Under the pieces are notes generated by a model. The model ran no database searches. It worked only from the letters and a program-made list of their open reading frames with translations, and was not told where the DNA came from. Made by a program: the position numbers and the translations under genes. DNA of 64,000 nucleotides from assembly GCA_047967505.1 (NCBI GenBank), contig CM106541.1. The stretch is one strand, 5' to 3'. Positions 1 through 10,301 of the stretch are shown here, piece after piece; the stretch's first letter is position 1, and each line of letters starts with the position of its first letter. The stretch is from Dipteris shenzhenensis. Lineage: Eukaryota; Polypodiophyta; Polypodiopsida; Gleicheniales.

Positions 1-360
1 AGAAAAAAGAAAAAACTTGACGGACGGAAAACTTTGACGGAAAATGAAAAACTTTGACAAAAATCTAAAGGGAGGAAGAGATGGTCACTTGAACACTCTC
101 CAAGTCTTTCTCGATGTAACGAGATTGTTGAGGATCAATGGACAATGGGTGGAGGGCTAGGTTATTGCTGCTGCGAGATGTGGGCTCGAAGTCACTTACC
201 ATATGTGAGGATGAGAGTAGGGTGGTGGTCGATGGAGAGGGAGGAGTGTCTTGCATAGGGCTATGGTGAGGATGAGAGTAGGGTGGTGGTCGATGGAGAG
301 GATGGAGGCAAGATGTGAAAGATCAAGAATGAGGGGGTGGGGTGGGTTTTTATAGGAAAT

Positions 361-389
361 GGGTTTAGGTTTAGGGATAAACCCTAAAC
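361..389. promoter_or_regulatory. Telo-box inverted repeat
   Basis: GGGTTTAGG is followed by TTTAGGGATAAACCCTAAAC: plant telo-box motifs (AAACCCTA) facing each other. The same arrangement recurs at 2556-2584 with a more perfect centre (TTTAGGGTTAAACCCTAAA). Known telo boxes lie near plant promoters; here they may belong to the retroelement promoter. It is too short to be a telomere. Confidence 0.35.
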
Positions 390-728
390 TCTTCCCGAGT
401 CATAACTTTTTATGGATAGCTCGGTTTGCTCTACTGCAAAAAGGTGAAATGATCGAAATTGCAAGCTCTACGCATTCGTTTCCACTACCTAGCCTGATTG
501 TTTATCAAGTGGCTTATTTTTAAGAAATAAAGAAAATTTCTTAAGGTAGTAACCCAAGGTTGATGCTTGGGGTTGATATGTTTGGCTAGAAATGGAAAAA
601 ATTTGTTTGGCTAGAAATGGAAAAAATTTTACTCTCCTTGGCCTTGCGTGTTATGTTTGTGAAAGTTCGAAGTAGTTTTTTTTTTACACATACCTATGTA
701 TGTTTACTCGTTACTTGAGACGCTAGTC

Positions 729-746
729 TCCCCGACAGCGGTGCCA
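729..746 (-). other. Primer-binding-site-like sequence (tRNA-Asp type)
   Basis: The plus strand reads TCCCCGACAGCGGTGCCA, matching about 15 of 18 bases of the 3-prime end of plant tRNA-Asp (TCCCCGGCAACGGCGCCA, from memory). The minus strand is therefore a candidate primer-binding site, as in some Ty3 elements. Two bases away the plus strand continues TGTTGG, which on the minus strand gives an LTR ending in CA. A second copy lies at 2897-2914. Confidence 0.45.
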
Positions 747-1316
747 AATGTTGGTTCTTTCCTATGGCTTCCATAGGAAGAGTAGGGTTTTTTCAGTATG
801 CAGGGTTCCGAGGCTTTTCGTCACCTACAAATACATCGGGGTTGTCGTTTGTAGTATACGTGTAGCTTAGGACCTCGAGTCGTGTTTTGGTGAGAGATGT
901 AGGCTTAAGTCTAGTAAGCAAACATAGTGCATGCATAGGTAAAAGGAACATGTATCATCATGGTTGAGGTAATGAAGGCTTTCATCTTCATTGGGGGTTG
1001 AAGGGTTTAGGAGGAGTTTAAGGGTTAGAAGGAGGTTCCAGGGTTTAGAAGGAGGTTCTAAGGTTTAGAAGAGGTTCTAGGGTTAGAAGGAGGTTCCAAG
1101 GTTTAGAAGGATTTCCAAGGTTTAGAAGGAGGTTCCAGGGTTTAGAGAGAGGTTCCAGAGTTTAGAAGGAGTTCCAGAGTTTAGAAGAGGTTCCAAGGTT
1201 TAGAGTAGAGTACATGGTGGAGAACTCGTCTCCCTTGTAGATCATGGAGATTAAGGGTTGAGGAACTAAGGGTTTAGGGGGAGCATCGGAGTGGGAGAGA
1301 AAGAAGATGTAAGACC

Positions 1317-1495
1317 ATGGGGGAAAGAAGAGAGAGGAGGGAGGAGGAGGAGGAGGGAGGAGGAGAAGGGAGGAGGAGAGAGGAGGAGGAGGAGGAAGAG
1401 GGAGTAGGAGGAGGAGGAGGGAGGAGGAGGAGGAAGAGGGAGGGGGAGAAGGGAGGAGGAGGAGGGAGGAGGAGAGGGAGAGGATGGGTTGCAAG
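1317..1495. repeat. (GGA)n-rich purine tract
   Basis: Nearly pure AGGAGGAGG on the plus strand. Counterpart in copy B at 3483-3660. Long open frames on both strands here (Pro/Ser/Leu-rich or Gly/Arg/Glu-rich) are only the result of the triplet composition. Confidence 0.8.
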
Positions 1496-1729
1496 GTTGG
1501 AGGAGAGGGGAGGAGGAGTTGCAAGGTTAGGACATGCTTTTGGACATGGAGCGCAAGGAAGCATGGACACTTGAGACAATTGCTTGGAATACCAAAGTAG
1601 AACTCAACACAATGCCCCAAAGAGTGTGGGCTTCATTCCATTATGGGGTATTTATACAAGTTGGAGAGCTTCTCTCTCTACATGTAGGAATTGTAAGACA
1701 TTCTCTCTCTACATGTAGAACTTGCATAT

Positions 1730-2004
1730 AGAAGTTGCATGTAGGAGTCGCATGTAGAACTCGCATGTAGGAGTTCCATGTAGAACTCGCATGTAGGTGT
1801 TGCATGTAGGAGTTGCATGTAGCAATTGCATGTAGAATTCGCATGTATGTAGGTGTTGCATGTAGGAGTTGCATGTAGAACTCGCATGTAGGAGTTGCAT
1901 GTAGGACTTGCATGTAGAACTCGCATGTAGAACTTGCATGTAGGACTCGCATGTAGAACTTGCATGTAGAACTCGTATGTAGAACTTGTATGTAGAACAT
2001 GCAA
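1730..2004. repeat. 13-bp minisatellite GCATGTAGGAGTT / GCATGTAGAACTC
   Basis: About twenty tandem 13-bp units, mostly alternating GCATGTAGAACTC and GCATGTAGGAGTT, with occasional 4-bp slips (GTATGTAG). The truncated copy-B array runs from about 3888 to 4052. The 13-bp period cycles the reading frame, which produces repetitive Cys/His/Thr-rich frames on the minus strand; I do not treat these as genes. Confidence 0.85.
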
Positions 2005-2040
2005 GTTGGATTTCTAAGAGGGATTATTTCTAGCCTTATG

Positions 2041-2219
2041 CAAGTACAAGGGGAGGGGAAATGGAGGGAGGGAGGGGGAAAAGGGGTGGTGGAGATGGAG
2101 GGGGGGTGGGGGGAGGGGAAATGGAGGGAGGGAGGGGGAAATGGAGGAAGGGAGGGGGTGGGGGGTGGTGAAGATGGAGGGGAGGGTGGAGGGGGAGATG
2201 GAGGAGGGGGAGAAGAAAA
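2041..2219. repeat. G-rich tract GGGAGGGGAAATGGAGGGAG
   Basis: Irregular tandem purine repeat on the plus strand, ending in AAGAAAAAAGAAAAAAG just before copy B. Guanine runs of 3-7 at short spacing could form G-quadruplexes. Confidence 0.7.
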
Positions 2220-2220
2220 A

Positions 2221-4055
2221 AGAAAAAAGAAAAAACTTGACGGACGGAAAACTTTGACGGAAAATGAAAAACTTTGATGAAAACCCAAAGGGAGGAAGAG
2301 ATGGTCACTTGAACGCTCTCCAAGTCTTTCTCAATGTAACGGGATTGTTGAGAACCAATGGACGATGGGTGGATGGCTAGGTTTTCACTGCTGTGAGATG
2401 TAGGCTCGAAGTCACTTACCATGTGAGGATGGGAGTAGGGTGGTGGTCGATGGAGAGGGAGGAGTGTCTTGCGTAGGGCTCGGAATGATAAAGAGGATGG
2501 AGGCAAGATGTGAAAGATCAAGAATGAGGGGGTGGAGCGGGTTTTTATAGGAAATGGGTTTAGGTTTAGGGTTAAACCCTAAACTCTTCTTGAGCCGTAA
2601 CTTTTTATGGATAGCTCAGTTTGCTCTGCCACAAAAAGGTGAAATGATTGAAATTGCAAGCTCTATGCATTCGTTTCCACTACCTAGCCTCATTATTTAT
2701 CAAGTGGCTTCTTTTTAAGAAATAAAGAAAATTTCTTAAGGTAGTAACCCAAGGTTGATGCTTGGGGTTGATATGTTTGGCTAGAAATGGAAATAATTTT
2801 ACTCTCCTTGGCCTTGAGTGTTATGTTTGTGAAAGTTTGAAGTAGTTTGCTTTTTACACATACCTATGCATGTTTACTCGTTACTTGAGATGCTAGTCTC
2901 CCGACAGTGGTGCCAAACGTTGGTTCTTTCCTATGGCTTCCGTAGGAAGAGTAGGGTTTTTTCAGTATGCAGGGTTCCAAGGCTTTTTGTCACCTACAGA
3001 TATATCGGGGTTGTCATTTGTAGTATACGTGTAGCTTAGGACCTTGAGTCGTGTTCCGGTGAGAGACGTAGGCTTAAGTGTGGTAAGCAAACATAGTGCA
3101 TGCATGTGTAAAAGGAACGTGTCTCATCATGGTTGAGGTAATGAAGGCTTCCGTCTTCATTGGGGGTTGAAGGGTTTAGGAGGAGTTTAAGGGTTAGAAG
3201 GAGGTTCCAAGGTTTAGAAGGAGGTTCCAAGGTTTAGAAGAGGTTCCAGGGTTAGAAGGAGGTTTCAAGGTTTAGAAGGAGTTCCAAGGTTTAGAAGGAG
3301 GTTCCAGGGTTTAGAGAGAGGTTCCAGAGTTTAGGAGTTCCAAAGTTTAGAAGAGGTTCCAAGGTTTAGAGTAGAGTACATGGTGGAGAACTCGTCTCCC
3401 TGGTAGATCATGGAGATTAAGGGTTGAGGAACTAAGGGTTTAAAGGGAGCATAGGAGTGGGAGAGGAAGAAGATGTAAGAGCATGGGGGAAAGAAGAGAG
3501 AGGACGGAGGAGGAGGAGGAGGAGGAGGAGGGAGGAGGAGAGAGGAGGAGGAGGAAGAGGGAGGAGGAGGAGGAGGAGGGAGGAGAAGGAGGAAGAGGGA
3601 GGGGGAGAAGGGAGGAGGAGGAGGGAGGAGGAGAGGGAGAGGATGGGTTGCAAGGTTGGAGGAGAGGGGAGGAGGAGTTGCAAGGTTAGGACATGCTTTT
3701 GGACGTGGAGCGCAAGGAAGCATGGACACTTGAGACAATTGCTTGGAATACCAAAGTAGAACTCAACACAATGCCCCAAAGAGTGTGGGCTTCATTCCAT
3801 TATGGGGTATTTATACAAGTTGGAGAGCTTCTCTCTCTGCATGTAGGAATTGTAAGACATTCTCTCTCTACATGTAGAACTTGCATATAGAAGTTGCATG
3901 TAGGAGTCGCATGTAGAACTCGCATGTAGGAGTTCCATGTAGAACTCGCATGTAGGTTTGCATGTAGGAGTTGCATGTAGCAATTGCATGTAGAACTCGC
4001 ATGTATGTAGGTGTTGCATGTAGGAGTTGCATGTAGAACTCGCATGTAGGAGTTG
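2221..4055. repeat. 2.2-kb tandem unit, copy B, truncated
   Basis: Second copy of the unit that starts at base 1. It aligns collinearly with small indels until about 4055, inside the 13-bp minisatellite, where the sequence changes abruptly to unrelated DNA (GTTGCTTTGTTGAGCACATC). The last 330 bp of the unit are missing. Copy B is shorter in its GGA tract and minisatellite, as expected for slippage-prone DNA. Confidence 0.75.
2897..2914 (-). other. Second primer-binding-site-like sequence
   Basis: Copy-B counterpart of the 729-746 site, with one base missing in the C run and an A for G in the middle. Its repetition at the 2.2-kb period supports a structural role in the original element. Confidence 0.4.
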
Positions 4056-4373
4056 CTTTGTTGAGCACATCTCATCTGCATTCTAGGGTTTAGGAGGATG
4101 GTGGAGTCAAATCGATTGATTAGATTATGCTTCAACTAAATTTTCTCAAAAAATGCGATTTGAGTTTTTTCTTTGTATTTGTCCTCCATATCGCATTTTC
4201 TAGCAAATTTTTTGCATGGAGTGTTGAAGTATGCAAAATATTATTTGTTGAAAAACGTGATTTCAACATTTTGCCCATATCTTTGCCCCAAATTGTGTTT
4301 TCAAGCAAACTCTTGGGTGGCTTATTTCCTTGTTATGTTTGGGTTTTTTTCCATGAGAAGAACAAAATAGACT

Positions 4374-4965
4374 ATGGCCAGAAAGAAAGGGAAGGGAAGG
4401 GACCTGACATTGCAGGGGCTGCCACAGCTCCATCTAGCCATCCAGGATCAAAGAAGGGGAAGCCTGTGCACATGCTAGCAAGGAACAGGAAGAAGAGAGT
4501 GAGCCAAAGAAAATCTGTCTTGATGGAGATCAGGAAGGCTCAGAAAGCCATAGGGTATGTAGTAACCATGGCACCATTCCAAAGGCTTGTGAGGGCAATA
4601 TGCATCAACTAGCATGTGGACTTTAGATGGCAAAGGACTGCACTGCTTGCTCTCCACCAAGAAGCTGCTGAAGAGTGGCTTATAGAGTTTTTCATGGAGT
4701 AGCAGCACAGGCACACAGGGTCACTATCATGAAAAAAGACATCCAATCGCTTGTAAGGGTCAAGTATAGATATAACAAGATCCTTAGTGCAGAGGATTGG
4801 GATGATCTAAAAATGAGAGATATCTTGTTGATACTTCCAGCCAGGAAACCTAAAGCAGATGCAGTCAAGATTATAGAGGTCACTCACCAACATGAGACCA
4901 GAGGCAAGGTTGCCTATGAAGAGTCCCTTAGGGAGAGAGTCAAAGAAACAGTGTCTGTCTTGCAA
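4374..4965 (+). pseudogene. Histone H3-fold pseudogene, CENH3-like
   Basis: An ATG GCC AGA start (MARKKGKG, compare MART of H3 and CENH3) is followed, after a frame change, by a basic N-terminal tail (KKGKP, RNRKKR) and then a recognisable histone fold: MEIRKAQKAI (alphaN), MAPFQRLVRAI (alpha1), FRWQRTALLALHQEAAEEW (alpha2) and, after an in-frame stop near 4701 and another frame change, HRVTIMKKDIQ (loop 2/alpha3). A Trp before alpha2, MAPF in place of KLPF and MKKD are as in plant CENH3; canonical H3 has RFQ and MPKD. There is a stop at about 4612. The C-terminus runs into an unrelated acidic/basic extension ending at 4971. The histone fold is clear by eye; the assignment to CENH3 rather than a diverged H3 is inference. 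At least two frame breaks and two stops make it non-functional. Confidence 0.6.
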
Positions 4966-5170
4966 TCCTAGACATTAGTGAGGATGGTGCAAATTCAGCA
5001 AAAGCTTCTACAACTTGGACCAAGAATCAGAGTAACTGTTTAGACTATGAATGATGACCTATTGACTTGGGACTTGACAGAAGATTGCATCATCAGAGTA
5101 TCTATCTAGACTGTGAATGATGACCTGGGACTTGACAGAAGATTGCATCATGGCTTTAGCACTGAAAGAA
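4966..5170. repeat. Short tandem duplication after the H3-like pseudogene
   Basis: A segment of about 60 bp containing AATGATGACCT and GGGACTTGACAGAAGATTGC occurs twice (about 5049 and 5115). No open frame crosses it. Confidence 0.5.
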
Positions 5171-5573
5171 AAACATGTCACTGCACAATCATGCTTGTAG
5201 CTCTATAGTAAGTATATCTTTCTAGGTCAATTGTGTCTATAACTTCGTAGCATTCACTTTTTCATAAGCTAAAAGAAGTGTTTTTTTGTAGTTTTTTGAA
5301 GAGTCAGGTCCACCGAAGCCTTCAGTAATTTGTGTATATAGTTGATCCAGCTATATCTTTCAAGTTGAAGGATAACAAGACATCAACCAAAAGCATTTCC
5401 AAGTGGTTTTGATTTTGCAATTTGGATGTGGTTGATATGATTCTCCTCCCATATTGTTCAGAGTATGTTCCCTGACCTTTTCCACTACTACACTCTATTG
5501 ACAAAATCCTGATATGTTCAAATTGTATTTACACCCTCTTGGTCTAATCCCCTCATGTTATTTGTTTCTCTTG

Positions 5574-6445
5574 TAGCAATCACTGGAGTTTGATGCATAT
5601 AGATGTACAACAAAAGTTATGCTATACCTTCAACTCCTTAAAGGGTACCCACCAGGATTTAGAATTGTAAGTCAATCATTCCCCATAGTTTTGCTCTAAA
5701 ATGCGATTTTTCACGTTTTCTCTTGAAAAGTCAGCCATATCGCTTTTACATGCAGAAGTATGAATTTTATATTTGGTTGCCCTTCATTCCCATTGTAGTT
5801 GTCTCAAAAGATGAATGGATGCACTAGACCTCCGTGATCCAAATTTGAAGATGTTAGATTCAACTCAACCAATGAAATTACAGGTACAGTATTCATTGTC
5901 ACTTATCTTTATCTCCCTCTTATTTTTGCACTCTTCATAGTCCAATATACATCTAAGCTTTCTATTTTGATAAAATAGACACCACAATAGGAGGATCCTT
6001 TCTCTTGTGGATGGAGGACTCTAATAAGTGCAAAATATAAGATGGACACATACTTTTCAAAGAAACAACCTGAATTTGTAAATACTTTTATTGCATACTA
6101 TTTAAGAAGTTCTAAATTCAATGCATTGATACAAAAAGATTGAAAACATTCTTTGTTTTTATTGCAGATGAAAGAGGATAGTTTTGGCTTTGAATATGTA
6201 CATAACTTAAGAGCAAAGACAATTTTGAAGCTGCTAGAGGTCTCTTTCCCTTGTCCAGAATTAGACCAAACAATCCATATAGGAGAGGGCTCAAAAGACC
6301 CTAAGGAACTTTGGGTTGAACAAGAGGCTCAAAATGTCCTATCACTAGCAATCTAGAAGATATTCTAGAAGGTGTCAGTGTTGATGAGCTGCTTGAAAAA
6401 TTCTCAAAGGATGTGGAAGGAGAACCTACAGTTAATCTTTTCTAG
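5574..6445 (+). pseudogene. Unidentified multi-exon gene remnant
   Basis: Several exon-like blocks lie on the plus strand, some with plausible splice signals: 5574-5669 (SLEFDAYRCTTKVML, donor GTAAGT), about 5814-5882 (MDALDLRDPNLKMLDSTQ, donor GTACAG), about 5980-6079 (WRTLISAKYKMDTYFSK, donor GTAAAT) and 6168-6356 (MKEDSFGFEYVHNLRAKTI to a TAG). After that TAG the adjoining frame continues as ILEGVSVDELLEKF. Stop codons interrupt the blocks (for example near 5988). I do not recognise the protein. The blocks could belong with the H3-like pseudogene as one captured segment or be separate. Confidence 0.3.
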
Positions 6446-6919
6446 GTAGAGCTACCACAAAATCCCGAGCCTATGCACGAGGAGGCAAGGACATCAAAGC
6501 ATTACGAGCTCGAGAGCTCGAGCCCATGGACGAGGAGGCAGGGACACCAAAGGAGTAGGAGGAGTCGATGCATAAGGAGGCAGTACCGAATGGAGGATGT
6601 GCGGCAGAAGGATGTAGAGCAGCAGGATCCACAACAGCAACAACTTGAGTAGCATGTGGAAGATTCTCAGAAGGAGTCTCCACTACAAAAAAAGTCAAGA
6701 GAGAGATTCTGAGCAATAATAGAAAAACACATGATACTTGTAATCATTTTGTATTAATACACCAAATGTCAACTCTCTCTTTTTGGATTGCAAGTAATAC
6801 ATGGAGTCAATAGCTTTGTATTATTTGAATTGTTCTATTTACAATGTCCTTGCATTGAATTTCACTTTCGCTTCTTTGAAGTATCTACAAAAATAACATT
6901 TTAGCAATTTGTAAATGTA
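6446..6919. other. No recognisable gene
   Basis: Contains the string CCACTACAAAAAAAGTC at 6680, which resembles a CACTA-type terminus, but no partner was found. The minus-strand open frame at 6471-6716 has no features I recognise. Confidence 0.3.
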
Positions 6920-8219
6920 TTATGCAAATGTAAAGAGAATCAAATTAGGAGAAACACACGGTGGAAACTTACTTACTTTCCTATTGTTCAAAATGAATGA
7001 AAATTCTTTACGGATATTGTTCTCCGTCTCCATAATAATGTCATTGCATAACTGAGAGAGAGTGCAGCATTGTCCCAGTGAGATGGATGTTAGAAGGATG
7101 TCATTCTCAATAACATTTATTTCAATTATTGGACATGAAGACCTCTCGTCTTGGTCCACCGCCACAAGTTTTGTGTATCATCTAGTTGCATTTATAGTAA
7201 AAAAAGAAAATAAAGTTTTGTGAGGCAATCATGTACTTAATGTTGATGGAGCTATGAGAAACCTCACAATACACATTGTTGGCCACCATTCTATCCCAAC
7301 CATTATAAAAAAAATTTGAAATTGGAATTTGATCATACCATTTTGCTCTGAAAGTCAACATTGTCTTACAAACTTTAACTGGATAATCCTAAAAAATTTC
7401 TACAAAAACTATAAGTGGCATGAAAACATTGATTTTAACTATCCTAGTAGCAATATTTGGTTTCAGGGAATATTGTACTTCCGAAAATAGTTTGTCTCTA
7501 TATGATGCTGCCATTAGGGACTGGCCAATCAAATGTATTCCATGCCAGGAGATCTTGCTTTTTTAATAAACCTTGTGAGTGAGCATTGTCCATCAATTGA
7601 TAAAAGTGATCATAAAAAAATATACCTGATTCAACCTGCGTTGTTGATTTTTGACCCTTGTACTATAGCTCCCCAATAGCACCATGTAAAGCATCAAAGA
7701 ATCCCAGTATGCACTCCATTGGTTGCCACTCTTCATATGATGAGGGATATATATTTGAACCAAAACAAAGACACTGTATGTCAAAGAAAGAAATAGTTAT
7801 TTCATTTCAAGTACACAAATACACTTACAATCGGGTCTATGGTGTGGAAGATAAGCAAGATAATCTCGTAATACAAGTTCTCGATGCATGTAGACATGTT
7901 GTATATACAAACCTCTTTGATGCATCTTGTGCCTTCCTTTTTTACTCTAAAATCTTTCACTCTGCCCTTCCAAGAAGCCAAAAAAGTGTTAGTTGATTGT
8001 TGATTTCTCCGCTTATTGGGTTGCATTAGAACCCAATCTCCTTTTGCCACTGCTATCGTTTCCAGCTACCATCCATAGTCACAGTATTGGAAACTTCTGC
8101 ACATGAGATTAGTGAGGTAGGTCTTCATGGCAAAGAGACACTTTGTACATCCACATCTTTGCCAAGTAGAGCAACAGACCGTTTCCTAGTGGCACGACCA
8201 AAGTTTTTGGTTGCCATTT
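6920..8219 (-). pseudogene. Unidentified multi-exon gene remnant, minus strand
   Basis: Reading right to left, exon-like blocks are: 8219 (ATG, MATKNFGRATRKRSVALLGK), a frame change, then IAVAKGDWVLMQPNKRR and SWKGRVKDFRVKKEG to a donor near 7912; 7770-7628 (SSYEEWQPMECILGFFDALH, one stop); about 7530-7440 (LMAASYRDKLFSEVQYSL); and 7165-6985 (CPIIEINVIENDILLTSISL). KGDWVLMQP loosely recalls the start of a BAH domain, but the resemblance is too weak for a call. Frame breaks and stops suggest decay. The opposite orientation to the neighbouring remnant suggests two captured pieces. Confidence 0.3.
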
Positions 8220-8759
8220 GAAATCCTCACTCTAATACCTGTGAAGTCAAAGAAACACACCAAAATAGTAAGAAATTAACAAAAATGAATGAAACTGAGA
8301 ACAAGCGAATAAAAGGTGAAAGGAGCTTATTGTCTTGAAACTTTAAGAGCATCTCAACAATAGTGATGCAACGAGGAATGCTTGTTAAAGAGAGAATGGA
8401 ATGGCTCATCGTTGGTGAAAGTAGAGGAATGCTTGTTGAAGAGAGAATGGCGCTGGGGAACAAGAGAAATTGGATGGTTGTTTTGGGTCACCATGTGGGA
8501 AGGTTTCAAAATGGAGCTCTATTTCGATTTTGGGTCCACATCTCTTGATAGGACAGGCTAACCATAAAAGAATTTAAAAAAAAATTCTCATTAATGCCAC
8601 ATGCTTGTAACAACATAAAGTACTATTTTCTTTTTCATATTTTTGCCTTTTTTTGTGGAATTTCTATGTTACATTGGCCTTCTCCTCATTGGTTGAGAGA
8701 CATATTTCCCAAACCCTAAAAGGCCCCAAAATGAGCTCCCTTTTTTCCTAATGATAGTC
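8220..8759. other. No recognisable gene; short direct repeat
   Basis: Two copies of AGGAATGCTTGTTRAAGAG (8372 and 8429) lie in AT-rich sequence. I see no coding signal. Confidence 0.3.
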
Positions 8760-10301
8760 ATAAGCCATCATAATTGATAAGGTTTATGTGAATTAGACTC
8801 CTTGTTAATGCCCATATTAATTACCCGTGGCTCTTCTTATCGAAGGTCATGGGAATGCATGTTTGGTAATTATATAGGTGCAGGTTAATACCCTCTATTA
8901 GTCTCTCTCTTCCCCACCCCTGTTCCTTTTCAAGGAAATGGGAACGGTGTGTGTGTGTTTAGATTAAAAAATCCCATCAATAATTGAGCCATACAATTAA
9001 TTCCATTAATTGGATAAAAGGTTAAAAAAAGAGAAACATATAAGGAAAAAATGTTTGAGACATCTAAGTTGAAAAATGCAACAACTAGAGTTTGCAAAAA
9101 ATTCCACCAAAATGAAGAATTTTTATTAATATTGAGTTCGACAAACACAATATAGAAAAAAGATGTCGAATCCTCAAGTAGTTCAGATTCCAAGGTTAGG
9201 GTCCAATTACATGCAACCATTCAAGCAAACTAGGTATTAGGACATCATAGTTACATTTGGGTAGATAGGTAATGCCTTTTTTCCCCAGCTTGTTATAGCT
9301 TTACCTAGGAATATAGACAACCATATGGATTCTTAGATAATTAAAAAAAAGAAAGTTTAAGTCACAAGTAGAGTAAGGAGGGATAAAGTGCATGGATTCC
9401 CCAACTTGTTATAGCTTTACCTAGGAATATAGACAACCATATGGATTCTTAGATAATTAAAAAAAAGAAAGTTTAAGTCACAAGTAGAGTAAGGAGGGAT
9501 AAAGTGCATGGGTTAGTGGAGGTATGGGAGGATGTGTGCTTGATGTGTGGGGTGGTTAAAAGGAGACTGTAAAGGGGAGATTTCAAAGGGGGTATATAAA
9601 AGAATAATTGATATCTGGGGAAGCATACATGTGTGTGTGTGTTTGTTTGTGGGTACAAAAATAAGGGTCTATGTGTGAGATACATTTACTAATCAAAATT
9701 ATTATTTGTGTGTGTGTGTGTGGCCCACCCGTAACCCAGAGGGTAAGACCACATGGTGGAGAGTAAGCCCACCATGTGGAACGTACTCCCCACATACTAA
9801 TAATAATTGAATAAAAGTAGATTTGTATGATAAGTGTCAGAATGGAAAAATGATGCCAATAATAAAAGTTAGTAAAAATAAGGCGGATCACAAAATGACT
9901 AGGGATTATCAATGCTAAAAATTTCTCCAATGGATGTGAATTAATTATATGGCATTACCATGACCAAAGGTTAGTTGGGAAATCAAAGTGTGTGTTTAGA
10001 TTAAAAAGTCCCATCAATAATTGAGCCATACAATTAATTACATCAATTACATAAAAAGTTTTAAAAAAAGAGAAACATATAAGGAAAGAATGTTTGAGAC
10101 ATCTAAGATGAAAAATACAACAACTAGAGTTTGCAAAAATTTCCACCAAAATTATGAATTTTTAATAATAATGAGTTTTACAAACATAATATTGAAAAAA
10201 GATGTCGAATCCTCAAGTAGTCGAGGTTCTGAGGTCAAGGTCCACTTACCTACCACCATCCAATCAAACTAGGGGTTAGAACATCATAGTTACATTTGGG
10301 T
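8760..10301. repeat. Dispersed repeat family, locus 1 (tandem 1-kb unit)
   Basis: Collinear with 49445-51215. Order: CATCATAATTGATAAGG leader, a (TG)n stretch, TTTAGATTAAAAARTCCCAT, AATTGAGCCATACAATTAAT, GACATCTAAG, GATGTCGAATCC, CATAGTTACRTTTGGGTAG, CTAGGAATATAGACAACC and a second (TG)n. The unit starting at 8948 begins again at about 9985, so there is one full copy and a 3-prime-truncated second copy that ends at GTTTGGGTAG (10301). No coding sequence is seen. It is probably a non-autonomous element; class unknown. Confidence 0.65.
9283..9511. repeat. 114-bp direct tandem duplication
   Basis: The segment beginning CCCCAGCTTGTTATAGC (9283) is repeated almost perfectly from 9398 (CCCCAACTTGTTATAGC), both ending GGATAAAGTGCATGG. 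The other locus (50020-50130) has one copy, so the duplication is specific to this insertion and fairly recent. Confidence 0.7.

Larger units (their letters stand above)
1..2220. repeat. 2.2-kb tandem unit, copy A (LTR-element-like)
   Basis: The sequence from base 1 restarts at base 2221 (same opening: AAAAAACTTGACGGACGG) and stays closely alignable, so the unit is about 2220 bp. Inside the unit, in order: a short minus-strand open frame (about 36-256), a telo-box inverted repeat (361-389), a tRNA-Asp-like site (729-746), about ten imperfect GGTTCCAAGGTTTAGAAG-type repeats (1010-1205), a GGA tract (1320-1490), a 13-bp minisatellite (1730-2000) and a G-rich tract (2041-2219). I infer an LTR retroelement or derivative on the minus strand, rearranged into a tandem. 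No gag or pol is recognisable. Confidence 0.75.

Noticed and set aside
361-389. Telomere repeat
   Set aside because: Only two to three TTTAGGG-type units in inverted arrangement; also within the copia LTR. These are telo boxes, not a telomere.
1162-1620. Pro/Ser/Leu-rich and Gly/Arg/Glu-rich frames over GGA tracts (also 3331-3779 and 60442-61049)
   Set aside because: Triplet repeats leave all frames open; no domain and no non-repetitive coding part.
1730-2004. CRISPR-like regular repeat
   Set aside because: Units are contiguous 13-mers with no spacers, in a plant nuclear context; it is a minisatellite.
7802-8219. BAH-domain protein
   Set aside because: KGDWVLMQP resembles the start of a BAH domain, but the rest does not align well and there are frame breaks.
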